The notes below the pieces were generated by a model. That model saw nothing but the letters and a program-made list of their open reading frames with translations, was not told the DNA's origin and did not search any database. From assembly GCF_000972785.3 (NCBI RefSeq), contig NZ_CP011253.3, positions 3,286,001 to 3,350,000 on the forward strand: 64,000 bases of DNA, in the 5' to 3' direction. Source of the stretch: Pandoraea oxalativorans (GTDB taxonomy: Bacteria > Pseudomonadota > Gammaproteobacteria > Burkholderiales > Burkholderiaceae). This document shows, one piece after another, positions 36,099-45,676 of this stretch (position 1 is the first letter of the stretch; every line of letters begins with the position of its first letter). A program made the position numbers and the translations under genes.

Positions 36099-36875
36099 CT
36101 AGCCCACCGCAAGACCATCGTCGATGGTCATGATCGAGCCGTTAATGAAGCGAGAATCGTCTGAGGCCAGCAGCAGAATCAACCCATCAAGGTCGCCGGG
36201 TTCACCGACCCGTTGGCGCGGCAACATCTGAATCAGCTTGCGCCCGGCTTCGGTCTGCCAATGATCGTGGTTGATTTCCGTATCGATATACCCCGGGCAG
36301 AGCGCGTTCACGTTGATGTTGTAACGTCCCCATTCGAGCGCCATCGAACGGGTCATGTGAATCACGGCCGCCTTGCTCATGCAATAGACGCCGAGCATGG
36401 AAATCGCCCGTTGCCCGGCGACCGAGGCCACATTGATGATCCGGTGTTGCCGCTGCGGGTCGCCCTTGCTGCGACGGATCATGCGCTTGGCCACTTCCTG
36501 CGCCACGAAAAACGCACCGCGCGTGTTCGTATCGACCACGTAATCGAAGTCTTGCGGCGTCACATCGACCAGCTTTTGCTGGGTGGACACCCCCGAGTTG
36601 TTAATCAGAATGTCGATGGCACCGGCTTCGGTCTCCGCATGCGCCACCCCGGCGCGAATACTGTCGTAGTCGGTGACATCGAGCGGCACAACGTGCGCCG
36701 CGCCGCCCTGAGACTCGATTTCCGCCCGCAATTCCTTGAGTCGCTCCACGCGACGGCTGGCCAGCACGACCTTCGCCCCCGCCTGCGCGAGCACCTTGGC
36801 GAACTGCATGCCAAGCCCGCTCGACGCCCCCGTGACCATTGCGACTTTGCCTTCCAGATTCAGCGAACGCCCCAT
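36099..36875 (-). CDS. SDR family oxidoreductase
   Basis: 258-residue short-chain dehydrogenase. GASSGLG cofactor motif, RRVERLKEL after strand 2 suggesting NADP(H), INNSG, catalytic Ser in NVASVAG and YCMSK (Tyr-x3-Lys). Start ATG 36875 follows GAGGGAGAAG; 16 further upstream codons are open but unsupported. Substrate unknown. It is divergent from the ETF-QO gene, so a link to beta-oxidation (for example 3-hydroxyacyl-CoA) is possible but is inference. Confidence 0.92.
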   Translation of the reverse strand: MGRSLNLEGKVAMVTGASSGLGMQFAKVLAQAGAKVVLASRRVERLKELRAEIESQGGAAHVVPLDVTDYDSIRAGVAHAETEAGAIDILINNSGVSTQQKLVDVTPQDFDYVVDTNTRGAFFVAQEVAKRMIRRSKGDPQRQHRIINVASVAGQRAISMLGVYCMSKAAVIHMTRSMALEWGRYNINVNALCPGYIDTEINHDHWQTEAGRKLIQMLPRQRVGEPGDLDGLILLLASDDSRFINGSIMTIDDGLAVG

Positions 36876-37053
36876 CGTCTTCTCCCTCGTGCCTCGACAC
36901 CCGTTGAGCAACGGCGTCGCCACCCGGCTCGCCGCTAGAGCTTCCTACCTACCAAATCGAACGACCGTACTATTAATATGCGGTTGCGAGGTGTTCACCA
37001 TTCCCGGAAAATGGCCGCACCCACGAATTCTAACGTTTATAACAGGAGCATCA

Positions 37054-38724
37054 ATGGATCCCAAGCTGCTTGAGCAGTACGGCCCGAGGGAGTCGATGGA
37101 GTATGACGTCGTCATTGTTGGCGGCGGTCCGGCCGGCCTGTCCACGGCTATCCGTTTGAAGCAACGCGCACAGGAAGCGGGCAAGGAGATTTCCGTCTGC
37201 GTCCTGGAAAAAGGCTCGGAAATCGGGGCCCACATCCTGTCCGGCGCGGTCATGGATCCGCAAGCCCTGACCGAACTCATCCCCAACTGGAAGGAACTCG
37301 GCGCACCGCTCGACACCCCCGTCGTCGAAGACCGCTTCCTGTTCCTGAGCGAAACGGGGGCGACCTCCACACCCTCCTGGCTGCTGCCTGCGTGCTTCCA
37401 GAATCATGGCAATTACGTCATCAGCCTGGGCAACGTCGTTCGCTGGCTCGGCCAGCAGGCCGAAGCGCTGGGCGTCGAGATCTTCCCGGGCTTCCCTGCC
37501 GCCGAAGTCCTTTATGACGAAAACGGCGCGGTGATGGGCGTGGCGACAGGCAACATGGGCGTCGGCAAGGACGGCGAGCCGACCGAGAACTTTCAGCTCG
37601 GCATGGAGCTGCACGCCAAGTACACGATCTTCTCGGAAGGGGCGCGCGGCAGTCTCGGCCGCCAATTGATGCGCAAGTTCAACCTCGATGAGGGGCGCGA
37701 CCCTCAGGCGTACGGTCTGGGCATCAAGGAATTGTGGGAGATCGATCCGTCCAAGCATAAGGAAGGGCTGGTAATTCACACGGCGGGGTGGCCGCTCAAT
37801 TCGAGCACCTACGGCGGCTCGTTCCTCTACCACCTGCCGAATAATCAGGTGGCCGTCGGCTTCATCGTCGGGCTGGACTACAGCAATCCGTATCTGTCGC
37901 CGTTCGAAGAGTTCCAGCGCTACAAGACGCATCCGTCGATTCGCCACTTCCTCGAAGGCGGCAAACGCATTTCGTACGGCGCCCGCGCCATTACGGCGGG
38001 CGGTTTGCTGGCGCTGCCGAAGCTGGTGTTCAAGGGCGGCGCGCTGGTGGGCTGCGAAGCCGGCTTCCTCAATGTCAGCCGCATCAAGGGCAGCCACGCT
38101 GCGATCAAGAGCGGCATGATGGCCGCCGATGCCGCGTTCGATGCCGTCACGGCAGATCGTCAGCGCGACGAACTGACGACCTACCCGGCAGCGTTCGAGC
38201 AATCGTGGTTGCACGAGGAACTGAACAAGGCGCGCAACTTCAAGCAGTGGTTCAAGAAGGGTTTGACGGTCGCGACGCTCATGACCGGCATCGAGCAAAA
38301 GCTGCTCGGCGGCAAGATGCCTTGGACGATTCATCGCAAGAAGGCCGACCACGAATGCCTGCTGCCGGCCGCGCAATGCCAGCCGATCGTCTATCCGAAG
38401 CCGGACGGCAAGCTCACGTTCGACCGTCTGTCGTCGGTGTTCATTTCGAACACCAACCACGAAGAGAATCAACCGGCTCACCTGACGCTCAAGGACGCGA
38501 GCGTGCCCGTCGGCATTAACCTGAACGAGTACGCCGGACCGGAACAACGCTACTGCCCGGCCGGTGTGTACGAGTTCGTGAAGAACGACGACGATTCCGA
38601 GCGTTTGCAGATCAACGCCCAGAACTGCGTGCACTGCAAAACGTGCGACATCAAAGACCCGACACAGAACATCGTGTGGGTCACGCCGGAAGGCGGCGGT
38701 GGTCCGAACTACCCGAATATGTGA
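37054..38724 (+). CDS. Electron transfer flavoprotein-ubiquinone oxidoreductase
   Basis: 556-residue membrane-associated enzyme passing electrons from reduced ETF to ubiquinone. FAD-binding DVVIVGGGPAGLSTAIRLKQ near residues 15-35, a central region with the quinone-site GEGPR-like EGARGSLGRQL, and C-terminal 4Fe-4S ligands in RYCPAGVYEF and CVHCKTCDIKDP. Full length. AGGAG lies before ATG 37054. It would serve acyl-CoA dehydrogenases of fatty-acid and amino-acid breakdown. A terminator follows directly. Confidence 0.96.
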   Translation: MDPKLLEQYGPRESMEYDVVIVGGGPAGLSTAIRLKQRAQEAGKEISVCVLEKGSEIGAHILSGAVMDPQALTELIPNWKELGAPLDTPVVEDRFLFLSETGATSTPSWLLPACFQNHGNYVISLGNVVRWLGQQAEALGVEIFPGFPAAEVLYDENGAVMGVATGNMGVGKDGEPTENFQLGMELHAKYTIFSEGARGSLGRQLMRKFNLDEGRDPQAYGLGIKELWEIDPSKHKEGLVIHTAGWPLNSSTYGGSFLYHLPNNQVAVGFIVGLDYSNPYLSPFEEFQRYKTHPSIRHFLEGGKRISYGARAITAGGLLALPKLVFKGGALVGCEAGFLNVSRIKGSHAAIKSGMMAADAAFDAVTADRQRDELTTYPAAFEQSWLHEELNKARNFKQWFKKGLTVATLMTGIEQKLLGGKMPWTIHRKKADHECLLPAAQCQPIVYPKPDGKLTFDRLSSVFISNTNHEENQPAHLTLKDASVPVGINLNEYAGPEQRYCPAGVYEFVKNDDDSERLQINAQNCVHCKTCDIKDPTQNIVWVTPEGGGGPNYPNM

Positions 38725-38734
38725 TGTTGTATTT

Positions 38735-38758
38735 CCGCCGGTTCGTCCGGCGGTTTTT
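38735..38758 (+). terminator. Intrinsic terminator after ETF-QO
   Basis: CCGCCGG/CCGGCGG (38735-38741 and 38747-38753), TTCGT loop, then TTTTT. It separates ETF-QO from the MliC-like gene. Confidence 0.9.
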
Positions 38759-38780
38759 ACTTGTACACACAGGAGGCATG

Positions 38781-39095
38781 ATGTCCAGAATTTCCGTATG
38801 GATGTCGGGCGCGACGTTGGCAAGCGCCCTCGCACTGACCGGCGCCGCCGTCCAGGCCAAGACGGTGAGCTACCTGTGCGACAACCGGCACGTTGCCGTT
38901 CTCGTCTACGACGATCACAACCTCGGTGGCGACGTTACGCTGTACTGGATGGGCAAACGCGAGGTCCTCAAACCGGCGCGCGCGGCGAGTGGAGAAAAGC
39001 ACGTCGGGCGCACACTCATCTGGTGGAGCAAGGGTCCCGAAGGCACGCTGTACACCGCCAAAGGCGAGCAGCCCATCACGCAATGTCGCGAGTAA
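38781..39095 (+). CDS. MliC-like (lysozyme-inhibitor fold) periplasmic protein
   Basis: 104-residue exported protein. A signal peptide (MSRISVWMSGATLASALALTGAAVQA) ends at AQA/K. The mature part has the MliC-like pattern: two cysteines near the ends (YLCDN and TQCRE), a GDVTLYWMGKREVL strand pair and TLIWWSKGPEGTLY. MliC proteins inhibit c-type lysozyme, but there is no lipobox here, so it would be soluble (PliC-like). Two adjacent ATGs occur; 38781 is nearer the ideal distance from AGGAGG at 38771-38776. Assignment to the inhibitor family is by pattern only. Confidence 0.7.
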   Translation: MSRISVWMSGATLASALALTGAAVQAKTVSYLCDNRHVAVLVYDDHNLGGDVTLYWMGKREVLKPARAASGEKHVGRTLIWWSKGPEGTLYTAKGEQPITQCRE

Positions 39096-39129
39096 TCGCG
39101 CCAACGGATCTATGAGGCCGTAGAAGTGA

Positions 39130-39158
39130 AAAACGCCAGACTCATTGTCTGGCGTTTT
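39130..39158. terminator. Bidirectional terminator between MliC-like gene and aroC
   Basis: AAAACGCCAGAC/GTCTGGCGTTTT (39130-39141 and 39147-39158), a 12-bp stem with TCATT loop. T-runs lie on both strands. It serves the convergent genes on either side. Confidence 0.92.
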
Positions 39159-39227
39159 GTATGGGTGCAGCGTGTCGGCTCGCGGCGCTTTCCTACGCCT
39201 TACCTCACCCGACTCCGCTTACTCCGC

Positions 39228-40331
39228 CTACTCCGGTACGCGTGCCGGGATGACCGGCGTGCTCACGTGAACATCGCCGCACTGCGCACGATGACGCAGC
39301 GCATGGTCGATCAACACGAGCGCCAGCAACGCTTCGGCAATCGGTGTCGCGCGAATGCCCACGCAGGGATCGTGACGGCCAAACGTCTCTACCGTTGCCG
39401 GTTGCCCGCTGACGTCGATCGACTGTCGCGGCGTACGGATGCTCGACGTCGGCTTGATGGCAATCGAGACGTCGATGTCCTGGCCCGTCGAAATGCCCCC
39501 CAGAATCCCACCGGCGTTGTTGCCGACGAAGCCTTGCGGCGTCAGTTCGTCACCATGCTCGGACCCCTTCTGCGTCACGCTGCCGAACCCCGCACCGATC
39601 TCAACGCCCTTGACGGCATTGAGCCCCATCATGGCGTGAGCGATATCGGCATCGAGGCGATCGAACAACGGCTCTCCGAGGCCGACCGGCACGCCCGTTG
39701 CAATCACACGCAACTTTGCGCCGACCGAATCGCCGGCCTTGCGCAGGTCGTCCATGTACGCTTCCAACCGCGGGACAACCTCTGCGTTTGCTGCGAAAAA
39801 CGGGTTCTGGGGCACTTGCGACCAATCGGTCTGCGGAATTTCGATATCGCCGAGCTGCGTCATACAGCCGCGCACCTGTACGCCAAAGCGCTCCGCGAGC
39901 CATTTCTTCGCCACGGCCCCCGCCGCCACGACCGGCGCCGTCAGACGCGCCGACGAACGTCCGCCGCCGCGATAGTCGCGCACGCCGTATTTCTGCAGAT
40001 AGGTGTAATCGGCGTGCCCGGGACGAAACGTCTGCACGATGTTGCCGTAATCCTTGCTGCGCTGATCGGTATTGCGGATGAGCAAGGCGATGGGCGTGCC
40101 CGTCGTCACACCTTCGAACACCCCCGAGAGAATCTCGACGGCATCCGGCTCGTTACGCTGCGTCACGTGGCGCGACGTACCCGGACGGCGGCGATCCAGC
40201 TCCACCTGAATGTCGGCTTCCGTCAGCGCCATTCCCGGCGGACATCCATCGATCACACAGCCGATGGCCGGGCCATGCGATTCGCCGAAAGTGGTAACGG
40301 TAAACAGGGTTCCAAGCGTATTGCCAGACAT
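39228..40331 (-). CDS. aroC: Chorismate synthase
   Basis: 367-residue enzyme converting EPSP to chorismate, the last shared step to aromatic amino acids; it needs reduced FMN. Family signatures [18 protein letters not shown] near the N-terminus, [13 protein letters not shown], and [24 protein letters not shown] are intact. Full length. A minus-strand TATAAT at 40372-40367 overlaps the stop of the upstream gene and is the likely -10 element, giving a short leader. Confidence 0.97.
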   Translation of the reverse strand: MSGNTLGTLFTVTTFGESHGPAIGCVIDGCPPGMALTEADIQVELDRRRPGTSRHVTQRNEPDAVEILSGVFEGVTTGTPIALLIRNTDQRSKDYGNIVQTFRPGHADYTYLQKYGVRDYRGGGRSSARLTAPVVAAGAVAKKWLAERFGVQVRGCMTQLGDIEIPQTDWSQVPQNPFFAANAEVVPRLEAYMDDLRKAGDSVGAKLRVIATGVPVGLGEPLFDRLDADIAHAMMGLNAVKGVEIGAGFGSVTQKGSEHGDELTPQGFVGNNAGGILGGISTGQDIDVSIAIKPTSSIRTPRQSIDVSGQPATVETFGRHDPCVGIRATPIAEALLALVLIDHALRHRAQCGDVHVSTPVIPARVPE

Positions 40332-40366
40332 ACGGGGATCAGATTGGGGTGTGACGGGAATTGTCT

Positions 40367-40372
40367 ATTATA
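40367..40372 (-). promoter_or_regulatory. -10 element of aroC
   Basis: Minus-strand TATAAT, 36 bases upstream of the aroC start and overlapping the stop codon of the LplT-PlsC gene. The -35 region is poor. Confidence 0.5.
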
Positions 40373-42287
40373 CCGGCCAGGGGCCGCGAAGCTTGAGTAC
40401 CTTGTCGCGCAACGATTCGGGCGTCGCCTGCGCCGGCGCGACCGGCTCGCCGATCACCAGCTCCAGCCGGTTCAGAACACCTCGCTTGAACGGACGCGTC
40501 ATCGCTGCCCCGCCGTGCCGCGAGAAGAAACTTCCCCACAGTCCGCGCAGCGCCATCGGCACCACCGGCACAGGCGAACGCTCGACGATGCGCTGCACGC
40601 CCTGCCGAAACACTTGCAGGTCGCCCGACGCCGTGAGCTTGCCCTCCGGGAAGATGCAAACCACATCCCCCGCGTCGAGCGCCTTGGCGATCCGCGCGTA
40701 GGCGTGCTCCAGACCTGCCGCGTCTTCGTGCGCCGGCGCAATCGGAATGGCGCCTACGGTTCGGAAGAACCACGACAGCACGGGAATTTTGAAAATCCGA
40801 TGATCCATCACGAAACGCACCGGGCGACGGATCGACGCGCCGATCACCACGGCATCGGCAAAGCTCACGTGGTTGCACACCAGCACGCAAGGCCCCTCGT
40901 CCGGAATCTGATCCGCGCCTTTCACGTCAATCCGATAAATGGTGTGAAGCATTAACCACATCACGAAACGAATCAGGAACTCGGGGAGCAAAGAATAGAG
41001 ATAGACGGCGACAAGCGCGTTGAGAATACCGGTAACGAGATACAACTGATCGATGGTCAGCCCGGCTTTGGTGAGCATCATGGCCATCAGCGCAGAGACG
41101 ACCATGAACAGCGCGTTCAGAATATTGTTCGCCGCAATGATGCGCGCGCGATGCGACGGCGCGCTCCGGCTCTGAATCAGCGCATACAGCGGCACGCTGT
41201 AGAAGCCACCGAACATCGCCAGCAGGAACAGATCGACCAGGATGCGCCAATGCGCGGGTTGCGAAATGAACTGCCCGACCGTCTGCAACGCCCCGCCGGG
41301 CGCGCCGCCCCGGCTCGCAAAGTACAAATCGACAGCGAATACCGTCATGCCGATCGACCCGAACGGCACCAGCCCGATTTCCACCTTGCCACCCGAGAGC
41401 CGCTCACAAAGCAGCGACCCCATGCCAATGCCGATTGAGAACATCGCCAGCAGCAATGTCACGACGTCGGGGCTCGCCCCCAGCACGTCGCGAGAGAAAT
41501 TGAAGAACGATGCAAGGAACGTGGCCCCAAGAAACCACAGCCACGAAATACCGAGCAAGCTCTGAAACACGGCGCGGTCCTTGCGCGCGATGCGCAGATT
41601 TCGCCACGTCTCAGTGAGCGGATTCCAGTTGATTCGCAGGTCCGGTTGTGCGGCAGGTGTTTGTGGTACCCAGGTGGAGACCAGCCGTCCCAGTAACGCC
41701 AGACCGATGCACACGCCGCCGATCCAGGGCAGTGCGCTTGCGCCCGCCCCCGCCAACTCGCCGCCGATAATCGTGCCGACGAGAATCGCCACGAACGTGC
41801 CCATTTCAACGAGTCCGTTGCCGCCGACCAGCTCATGATTGGCCAGATGCTGCGGGAGATATGCGTACTTCACCGGCCCGAACAGTGTCGAGTGCAAGCC
41901 CATCAGGAACGTGCAGACGTACAGCAACGGCGCGCTCGTCCAGACGAACCCGGCAGCGCCCACGACCATGATGGCAATCTCCAGCGTCTTGACGAAGCGG
42001 ATTAGCCGGGCCTTGTCCCACTTGTCGGCAATCTGCCCGCTGGTCGCGGAGAACAGGAGAAACGGTGCGATGAAAATGGCAGAGATCAGGAACGCCGCGG
42101 TCTTGCCATCGACGTCCTGAAAAAGCGATGCGTGATACGTGACGAGCGACGTGAACGCGATCTTGAACACGTTGTCGTTCATCGCGCCGAGGAACTGCGT
42201 CCAGAAGAACGGCGCGAAACGGCGTTCCTTCAGGAGTCGTGATTGGTGGCCGTCGCCGCGAGCCTCGCGCTGACTGGCCTCACTCAC
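40368..42287 (-). CDS. LplT-like MFS transporter fused to PlsC-type acyltransferase
   Basis: 639-residue inner-membrane fusion. Residues about 1-420 form a 12-helix MFS carrier resembling the lysophospholipid flippase LplT (FWTQFLGAMNDNVFKIAFTSLVTYHA, LFGPVKYAYLPQHL). Residues about 445-639 form a PlsC acyltransferase with NHVSFADAVV (His473, H-x4-D) and IFPEGKLT near 545. E. coli splits these tasks between LplT and Aas; Aas also has an acyl-ACP ligase domain, which is absent here. Likely lysophospholipid import and re-acylation. It starts with GTG 42287 overlapping the TGA of the CBS gene (GTGA), so it is coupled to it. Confidence 0.88.
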   Translation of the reverse strand: MSEASQREARGDGHQSRLLKERRFAPFFWTQFLGAMNDNVFKIAFTSLVTYHASLFQDVDGKTAAFLISAIFIAPFLLFSATSGQIADKWDKARLIRFVKTLEIAIMVVGAAGFVWTSAPLLYVCTFLMGLHSTLFGPVKYAYLPQHLANHELVGGNGLVEMGTFVAILVGTIIGGELAGAGASALPWIGGVCIGLALLGRLVSTWVPQTPAAQPDLRINWNPLTETWRNLRIARKDRAVFQSLLGISWLWFLGATFLASFFNFSRDVLGASPDVVTLLLAMFSIGIGMGSLLCERLSGGKVEIGLVPFGSIGMTVFAVDLYFASRGGAPGGALQTVGQFISQPAHWRILVDLFLLAMFGGFYSVPLYALIQSRSAPSHRARIIAANNILNALFMVVSALMAMMLTKAGLTIDQLYLVTGILNALVAVYLYSLLPEFLIRFVMWLMLHTIYRIDVKGADQIPDEGPCVLVCNHVSFADAVVIGASIRRPVRFVMDHRIFKIPVLSWFFRTVGAIPIAPAHEDAAGLEHAYARIAKALDAGDVVCIFPEGKLTASGDLQVFRQGVQRIVERSPVPVVPMALRGLWGSFFSRHGGAAMTRPFKRGVLNRLELVIGEPVAPAQATPESLRDKVLKLRGPWPV

Positions 42288-42739
42288 TTTGCGTTTTCCG
42301 CTTCCTCGGCCGGCCAGTCGCGAATATAGGCCTTGAGCATACGGTTCTCGAAGGATTGCTCCTCGACGACCGCGCGGGCCACGTCGTAGAAGGAAATGAC
42401 GCCCATAAGCGTGCGGCTTTCCATGACCGGCAGATAGCGCGCATGGCGCTCGAGCATCATGCGACGCACTTCATTGACGTCCGTCTCGGGCGTACAGGTC
42501 AGCGGATGGTCGTCCATGATTTTGCGAATCGTGGAGCCGCCGACCGTGCCACCGTTCTTGCTGATCGTGTTGATGATCTCGCGGAACGTGAGCATGCCCA
42601 CGAGATCGCCGTACTCCATCACGACGAGCGAACCGATGTCATGCTCCGCCATCGTGTCGACGGCATCCGCCAACGACGTCTCCGGGGTCACGGTGAAAAG
42701 GGTGTTGCCCTTTACTTTCAGGATGTCAGACACACGCAT
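42284..42739 (-). CDS. CBS-domain pair protein
   Basis: 151-residue cytoplasmic protein of two CBS motifs (about 1-60: VSDILKVKGNTLFTVTPETSLADAVDTMAEHDIGSLVVME; about 75-135: MDDHPLTCTPETDVNEVRRMMLERHARYLPVME). Such pairs bind adenine nucleotides and regulate partner proteins. Its stop overlaps the GTG start of the LplT-PlsC fusion, so the two are made in a coupled way and may act together. That link is inference. The start could be two codons earlier; the MRVSDIL start at 42739 is preferred. Confidence 0.92.
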   Translation of the reverse strand: MRVSDILKVKGNTLFTVTPETSLADAVDTMAEHDIGSLVVMEYGDLVGMLTFREIINTISKNGGTVGGSTIRKIMDDHPLTCTPETDVNEVRRMMLERHARYLPVMESRTLMGVISFYDVARAVVEEQSFENRMLKAYIRDWPAEEAENAK

Positions 42740-43114
42740 GGCGCACACTCCTCATTGTGTTGCTCCGGCAATCGTGGCAGAACGCTGCCGCCGACGTTGC
42801 CGGACTCGACTTGCGAGACGGATGGCCGGCGCGTACGCCCGCTGTCCCCGTGTCAAATAGTGATTGGAACCTGTTCGATGGATGCTATCGGAAAGCGCCC
42901 CAAAAGGAAAGGCGCAGAACGCCGACATGGCCGTACCACGCGGGTTTTCAGCCGATGCCGCATCCCCTCTCGGACAACACCTTACCCCCGACATAAGACA
43001 ACACCGCAATTTCCCTGATCACCCCCGTAATGCCTGCCGGGGCGCACGAAGGTGGTGCTAGGATTGCCGCATACGTAAAGTTCACGTCACACCACCTGCG
43101 AGGCCATCCACGAC
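42740..43114. other. 375-base divergent gap between CBS gene and metY
   Basis: No coding region supported. It must contain promoters for both directions. A plus-strand TAGGAT near 43058 may be the metY -10 element. I looked for a SAM riboswitch before metY and did not recognise one. Confidence 0.35.
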
Positions 43115-44422
43115 ATGTCAGTCCCGCACTTCGATACGCTTGCCCTGCACGCCGGTGCGGCCCCCGACCCCACCACGGGAGCGCGTGCCACACCGATCTA
43201 CCAGACCACGTCCTTTGTGTTCTCCGATGCCGATCAGGCTGCCGCGCTGTTCAATACGGAGCGCGCCGGGCATGTGTATTCCCGGATTTCCAATCCGACC
43301 AATGCGGTCTTCGAAGAACGCATGGCAGCGCTGGAGAACGGCGTCGGCGCGATCGCCACGGCGAGCGGACAAGCCGCGCTGCATCTGGCCATCGCGACAC
43401 TCATGGGGGCGGGTTCGCATATCGTGGCGTCAAGTGCGCTCTACGGCGGTTCGCACAATCTGCTGCATTACACGTTGCGCCGGTTCGGCATCGAAACGAC
43501 GTTCGTTCGCCCCGGAGATCTGGCGGGCTGGCGGGCGGCCGTTCGCCCCAAGACGCGCCTGTTTTTCGGTGAGACGCTCGGGAATCCCGGCCTCGACGTG
43601 CTCGACATCGCGCAGGTCGCGGGCATCGCGCACGACGCGGACGTGCCCCTGCTCGTTGACAGCACGTTCACGACGCCGTGGCTCATCCAGCCCTTCGAAC
43701 ACGGTGCGGACCTCGTTTATCACTCGGCAACGAAGTTCCTCGGCGGCCATGGCACGACCATCGGCGGCGTGCTGATCGACGGCGGCACGTTCGATTTCGA
43801 GAAAAGCGGCAAATTTCCCGAGCTGACCGAGCCCTATGACGGCTTCCACGGCATGGTCTTCGCGGAGGAAAGCTCGGTCGCGCCATTCCTGTTGCGCGCA
43901 CGACGCGAAGGGTTGCGCGATTTCGGCGCTTGCCTTCACCCACAGGCCGCCTGGCAACTGCTTCAGGGAATCGAAACGCTTCCGTTGCGCATGGCGCGCC
44001 ACGTCGAGAATGCGCGTAAGGTGGTCGAATTCCTCGCGGGTCACGATGCAGTCGAGAGCGTCGCCTACCCCGAGTTGCCATCCCACCCCGATTACGCACT
44101 GGCGAAACGTTTACTCCCGCGCGGTGCTGGGGCCGTGTTCAGTTTCAACCTGAAAGGAGACCGCGAAGCGGGTCGGCGATTCATTGAGGCATTGCAGTTG
44201 TTCTCGCATCTCGCGAATGTGGGCGACGCGCGCTCGCTGGTGATTCATCCCGCGTCCACCACGCACTTTCGCATGGACGCCGCCGCGCTCGGCGCGGCGG
44301 GTATCGGGGAAGGCACGGTACGCCTGTCCATCGGCCTGGAAGACGCCGACGACTTGATTCAGGACCTCAAGCGCGGCCTCAAAGCGGCGGTGAAATCGTC
44401 TTCGAAGGGGCAGGCACGATGA
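43115..44422 (+). CDS. metY: O-acetylhomoserine (thiol)-lyase
   Basis: 435-residue PLP enzyme of the Cys/Met metabolism family, making homocysteine (or methionine) from O-acetylhomoserine and sulfide. The PLP lysine is in SATKFLGGHGTTIGG, the aspartate in LLVDSTFTTPWL, and YSRISNPTNAVFEERMA is the phosphate-side loop. The length and the extra loop around EPYDGFHGMVFAEE favour MetY over the shorter MetZ or MetB. Its stop overlaps the next start (ATGA), so an alpha/beta hydrolase is coupled to it. Confidence 0.92.
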   Translation: MSVPHFDTLALHAGAAPDPTTGARATPIYQTTSFVFSDADQAAALFNTERAGHVYSRISNPTNAVFEERMAALENGVGAIATASGQAALHLAIATLMGAGSHIVASSALYGGSHNLLHYTLRRFGIETTFVRPGDLAGWRAAVRPKTRLFFGETLGNPGLDVLDIAQVAGIAHDADVPLLVDSTFTTPWLIQPFEHGADLVYHSATKFLGGHGTTIGGVLIDGGTFDFEKSGKFPELTEPYDGFHGMVFAEESSVAPFLLRARREGLRDFGACLHPQAAWQLLQGIETLPLRMARHVENARKVVEFLAGHDAVESVAYPELPSHPDYALAKRLLPRGAGAVFSFNLKGDREAGRRFIEALQLFSHLANVGDARSLVIHPASTTHFRMDAAALGAAGIGEGTVRLSIGLEDADDLIQDLKRGLKAAVKSSSKGQAR

Positions 44423-45234
44423 ATTTCGACATTGCCGACAATAACGTCTACGCCTACACCGCGGGCAAGCCGATCCAACCGACGCAGCCGACCGTCGTCT
44501 TCCTGCATGGCGCACAGCACGATCACAGTGTCTGGGGACTGCAGAGTCGATATCTGGCGCACCACGGGAGGAATGTGCTTGCGCTCGATCTGCCGGGGCA
44601 TCATCGCAGCACCGGAACACCGTTAAAGACCATCGGCGAGATGGCGGATTGCGTGATCGCAGTGCTCGACGCGGCGTGTGTCGAGCGCGCAACATGGGTG
44701 GGCCACAGCATGGGGTCGCTGATCGCATTGGACGCGGCGGCACGCCATCCGGCACGCGTCTCGCGCATCGCACTGGTGGGCACGGCCTATCCGATGAAGG
44801 TCGCCGATACGTTGCTGAGCGCCGCCGCCGAACGGGAGCCCGAGGCCATCGCACTGGTCAATGCCTGGTCGCATAGCACGCTCGCGGCCAAACCGTCCGC
44901 GCCGGGCCCCGGGTTCTGGACATGGGGCGGCAACCAGCGATTGATGGAACGTGTCGCTCAACGGAATACGGCCAAAGTGTTTCTCACGGATTTCGAGGCT
45001 TGCAACGGCTACGATCAGGGCATGGACGCCGCCATGCAGATCAAGTGTCCGGTGCTTGCCGTGCTGGGACAGCGCGACCAGATGACCCCGCCGCGCGCCG
45101 CGCGCGCCCTGCTCGATGCATTGCGCGACAACGGCGCGCCGGTCACGGTGGAACTCGTCAACGCTGGCCACGCCATCATGACGGAACAGCCGGATGCGCT
45201 GCTCGATGCGCTCAAGCGATTCTTGCGAGACTGA
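44419..45234 (+). CDS. Alpha/beta hydrolase coupled to metY
   Basis: 271-residue hydrolase. HG oxyanion motif FLHGAQHDHSVW, nucleophile GHSMGS, acid in LGQRDQMTPP, and histidine in NAGHAIMTEQPDALLDALKRFL: a complete triad. It overlaps the metY stop by 4 bases, an arrangement that suggests shared function. It is not MetX-like in length or sequence, so it is not an obvious homoserine acetyltransferase. Substrate unknown. Confidence 0.88.
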   Translation: MNFDIADNNVYAYTAGKPIQPTQPTVVFLHGAQHDHSVWGLQSRYLAHHGRNVLALDLPGHHRSTGTPLKTIGEMADCVIAVLDAACVERATWVGHSMGSLIALDAAARHPARVSRIALVGTAYPMKVADTLLSAAAEREPEAIALVNAWSHSTLAAKPSAPGPGFWTWGGNQRLMERVAQRNTAKVFLTDFEACNGYDQGMDAAMQIKCPVLAVLGQRDQMTPPRAARALLDALRDNGAPVTVELVNAGHAIMTEQPDALLDALKRFLRD

Positions 45235-45343
45235 CCCGGTCAGGACGCGGGCTTGCAGCTTCGACACGGCACGATAGGGACGTGTGACGGGGATGTAAGA
45301 AGCGAAGGCGTCACTTTCGCCAACCAGGACAAGGAGACTTGCC

Positions 45344-45676
45344 ATGACCGAGGGCCATGACCCCGCGCCGGCATCACGAACGTTCGACCGGTTCGCGGAC
45401 TTTTACCCGTTCTATCTCGGCGAACACAGGAATGCCACTTGCCGCCGCCTGCACTTCGTCGGCTCGTGGGGTGTGATCGCTTTTTTGGTGTCGTTCGCTG
45501 CGACGGGCAATGCGTGGTGGCTGCTCGCAGCAGTCGTCTGTGGTTATGCGTTCGCGTGGGTCGGGCATTTCTTCTTCGAGAAGAACCGGCCCGCCACGTT
45601 TCGGCATCCCGTCTACAGCCTGATGGGCGATTGGGTGATGTTTCGCGACATCTGCGTCGGTCGCATCGAGCTTTAG
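45344..45676 (+). CDS. Mpo1-like (DUF962) membrane protein
   Basis: 110-residue membrane protein of the DUF962 family, related to yeast Mpo1, an Fe2+-dependent dioxygenase of 2-hydroxy fatty acids. Histidine motifs are in FYLGEHRNATCRRLHFVG and WVGHFFFEKNRPATFRHP, with two hydrophobic segments between (VIAFLVSFAATG; WWLLAAVVCGYAFAW). AAGGAG precedes ATG 45344. Its TAG overlaps the stop of the convergent yihY gene. Confidence 0.88.
   Translation: MTEGHDPAPASRTFDRFADFYPFYLGEHRNATCRRLHFVGSWGVIAFLVSFAATGNAWWLLAAVVCGYAFAWVGHFFFEKNRPATFRHPVYSLMGDWVMFRDICVGRIEL

Noticed and set aside
42740..43114. SAM riboswitch upstream of metY
   Set aside because: No SAM-I, SAM-II or similar core recognised by eye in the gap.
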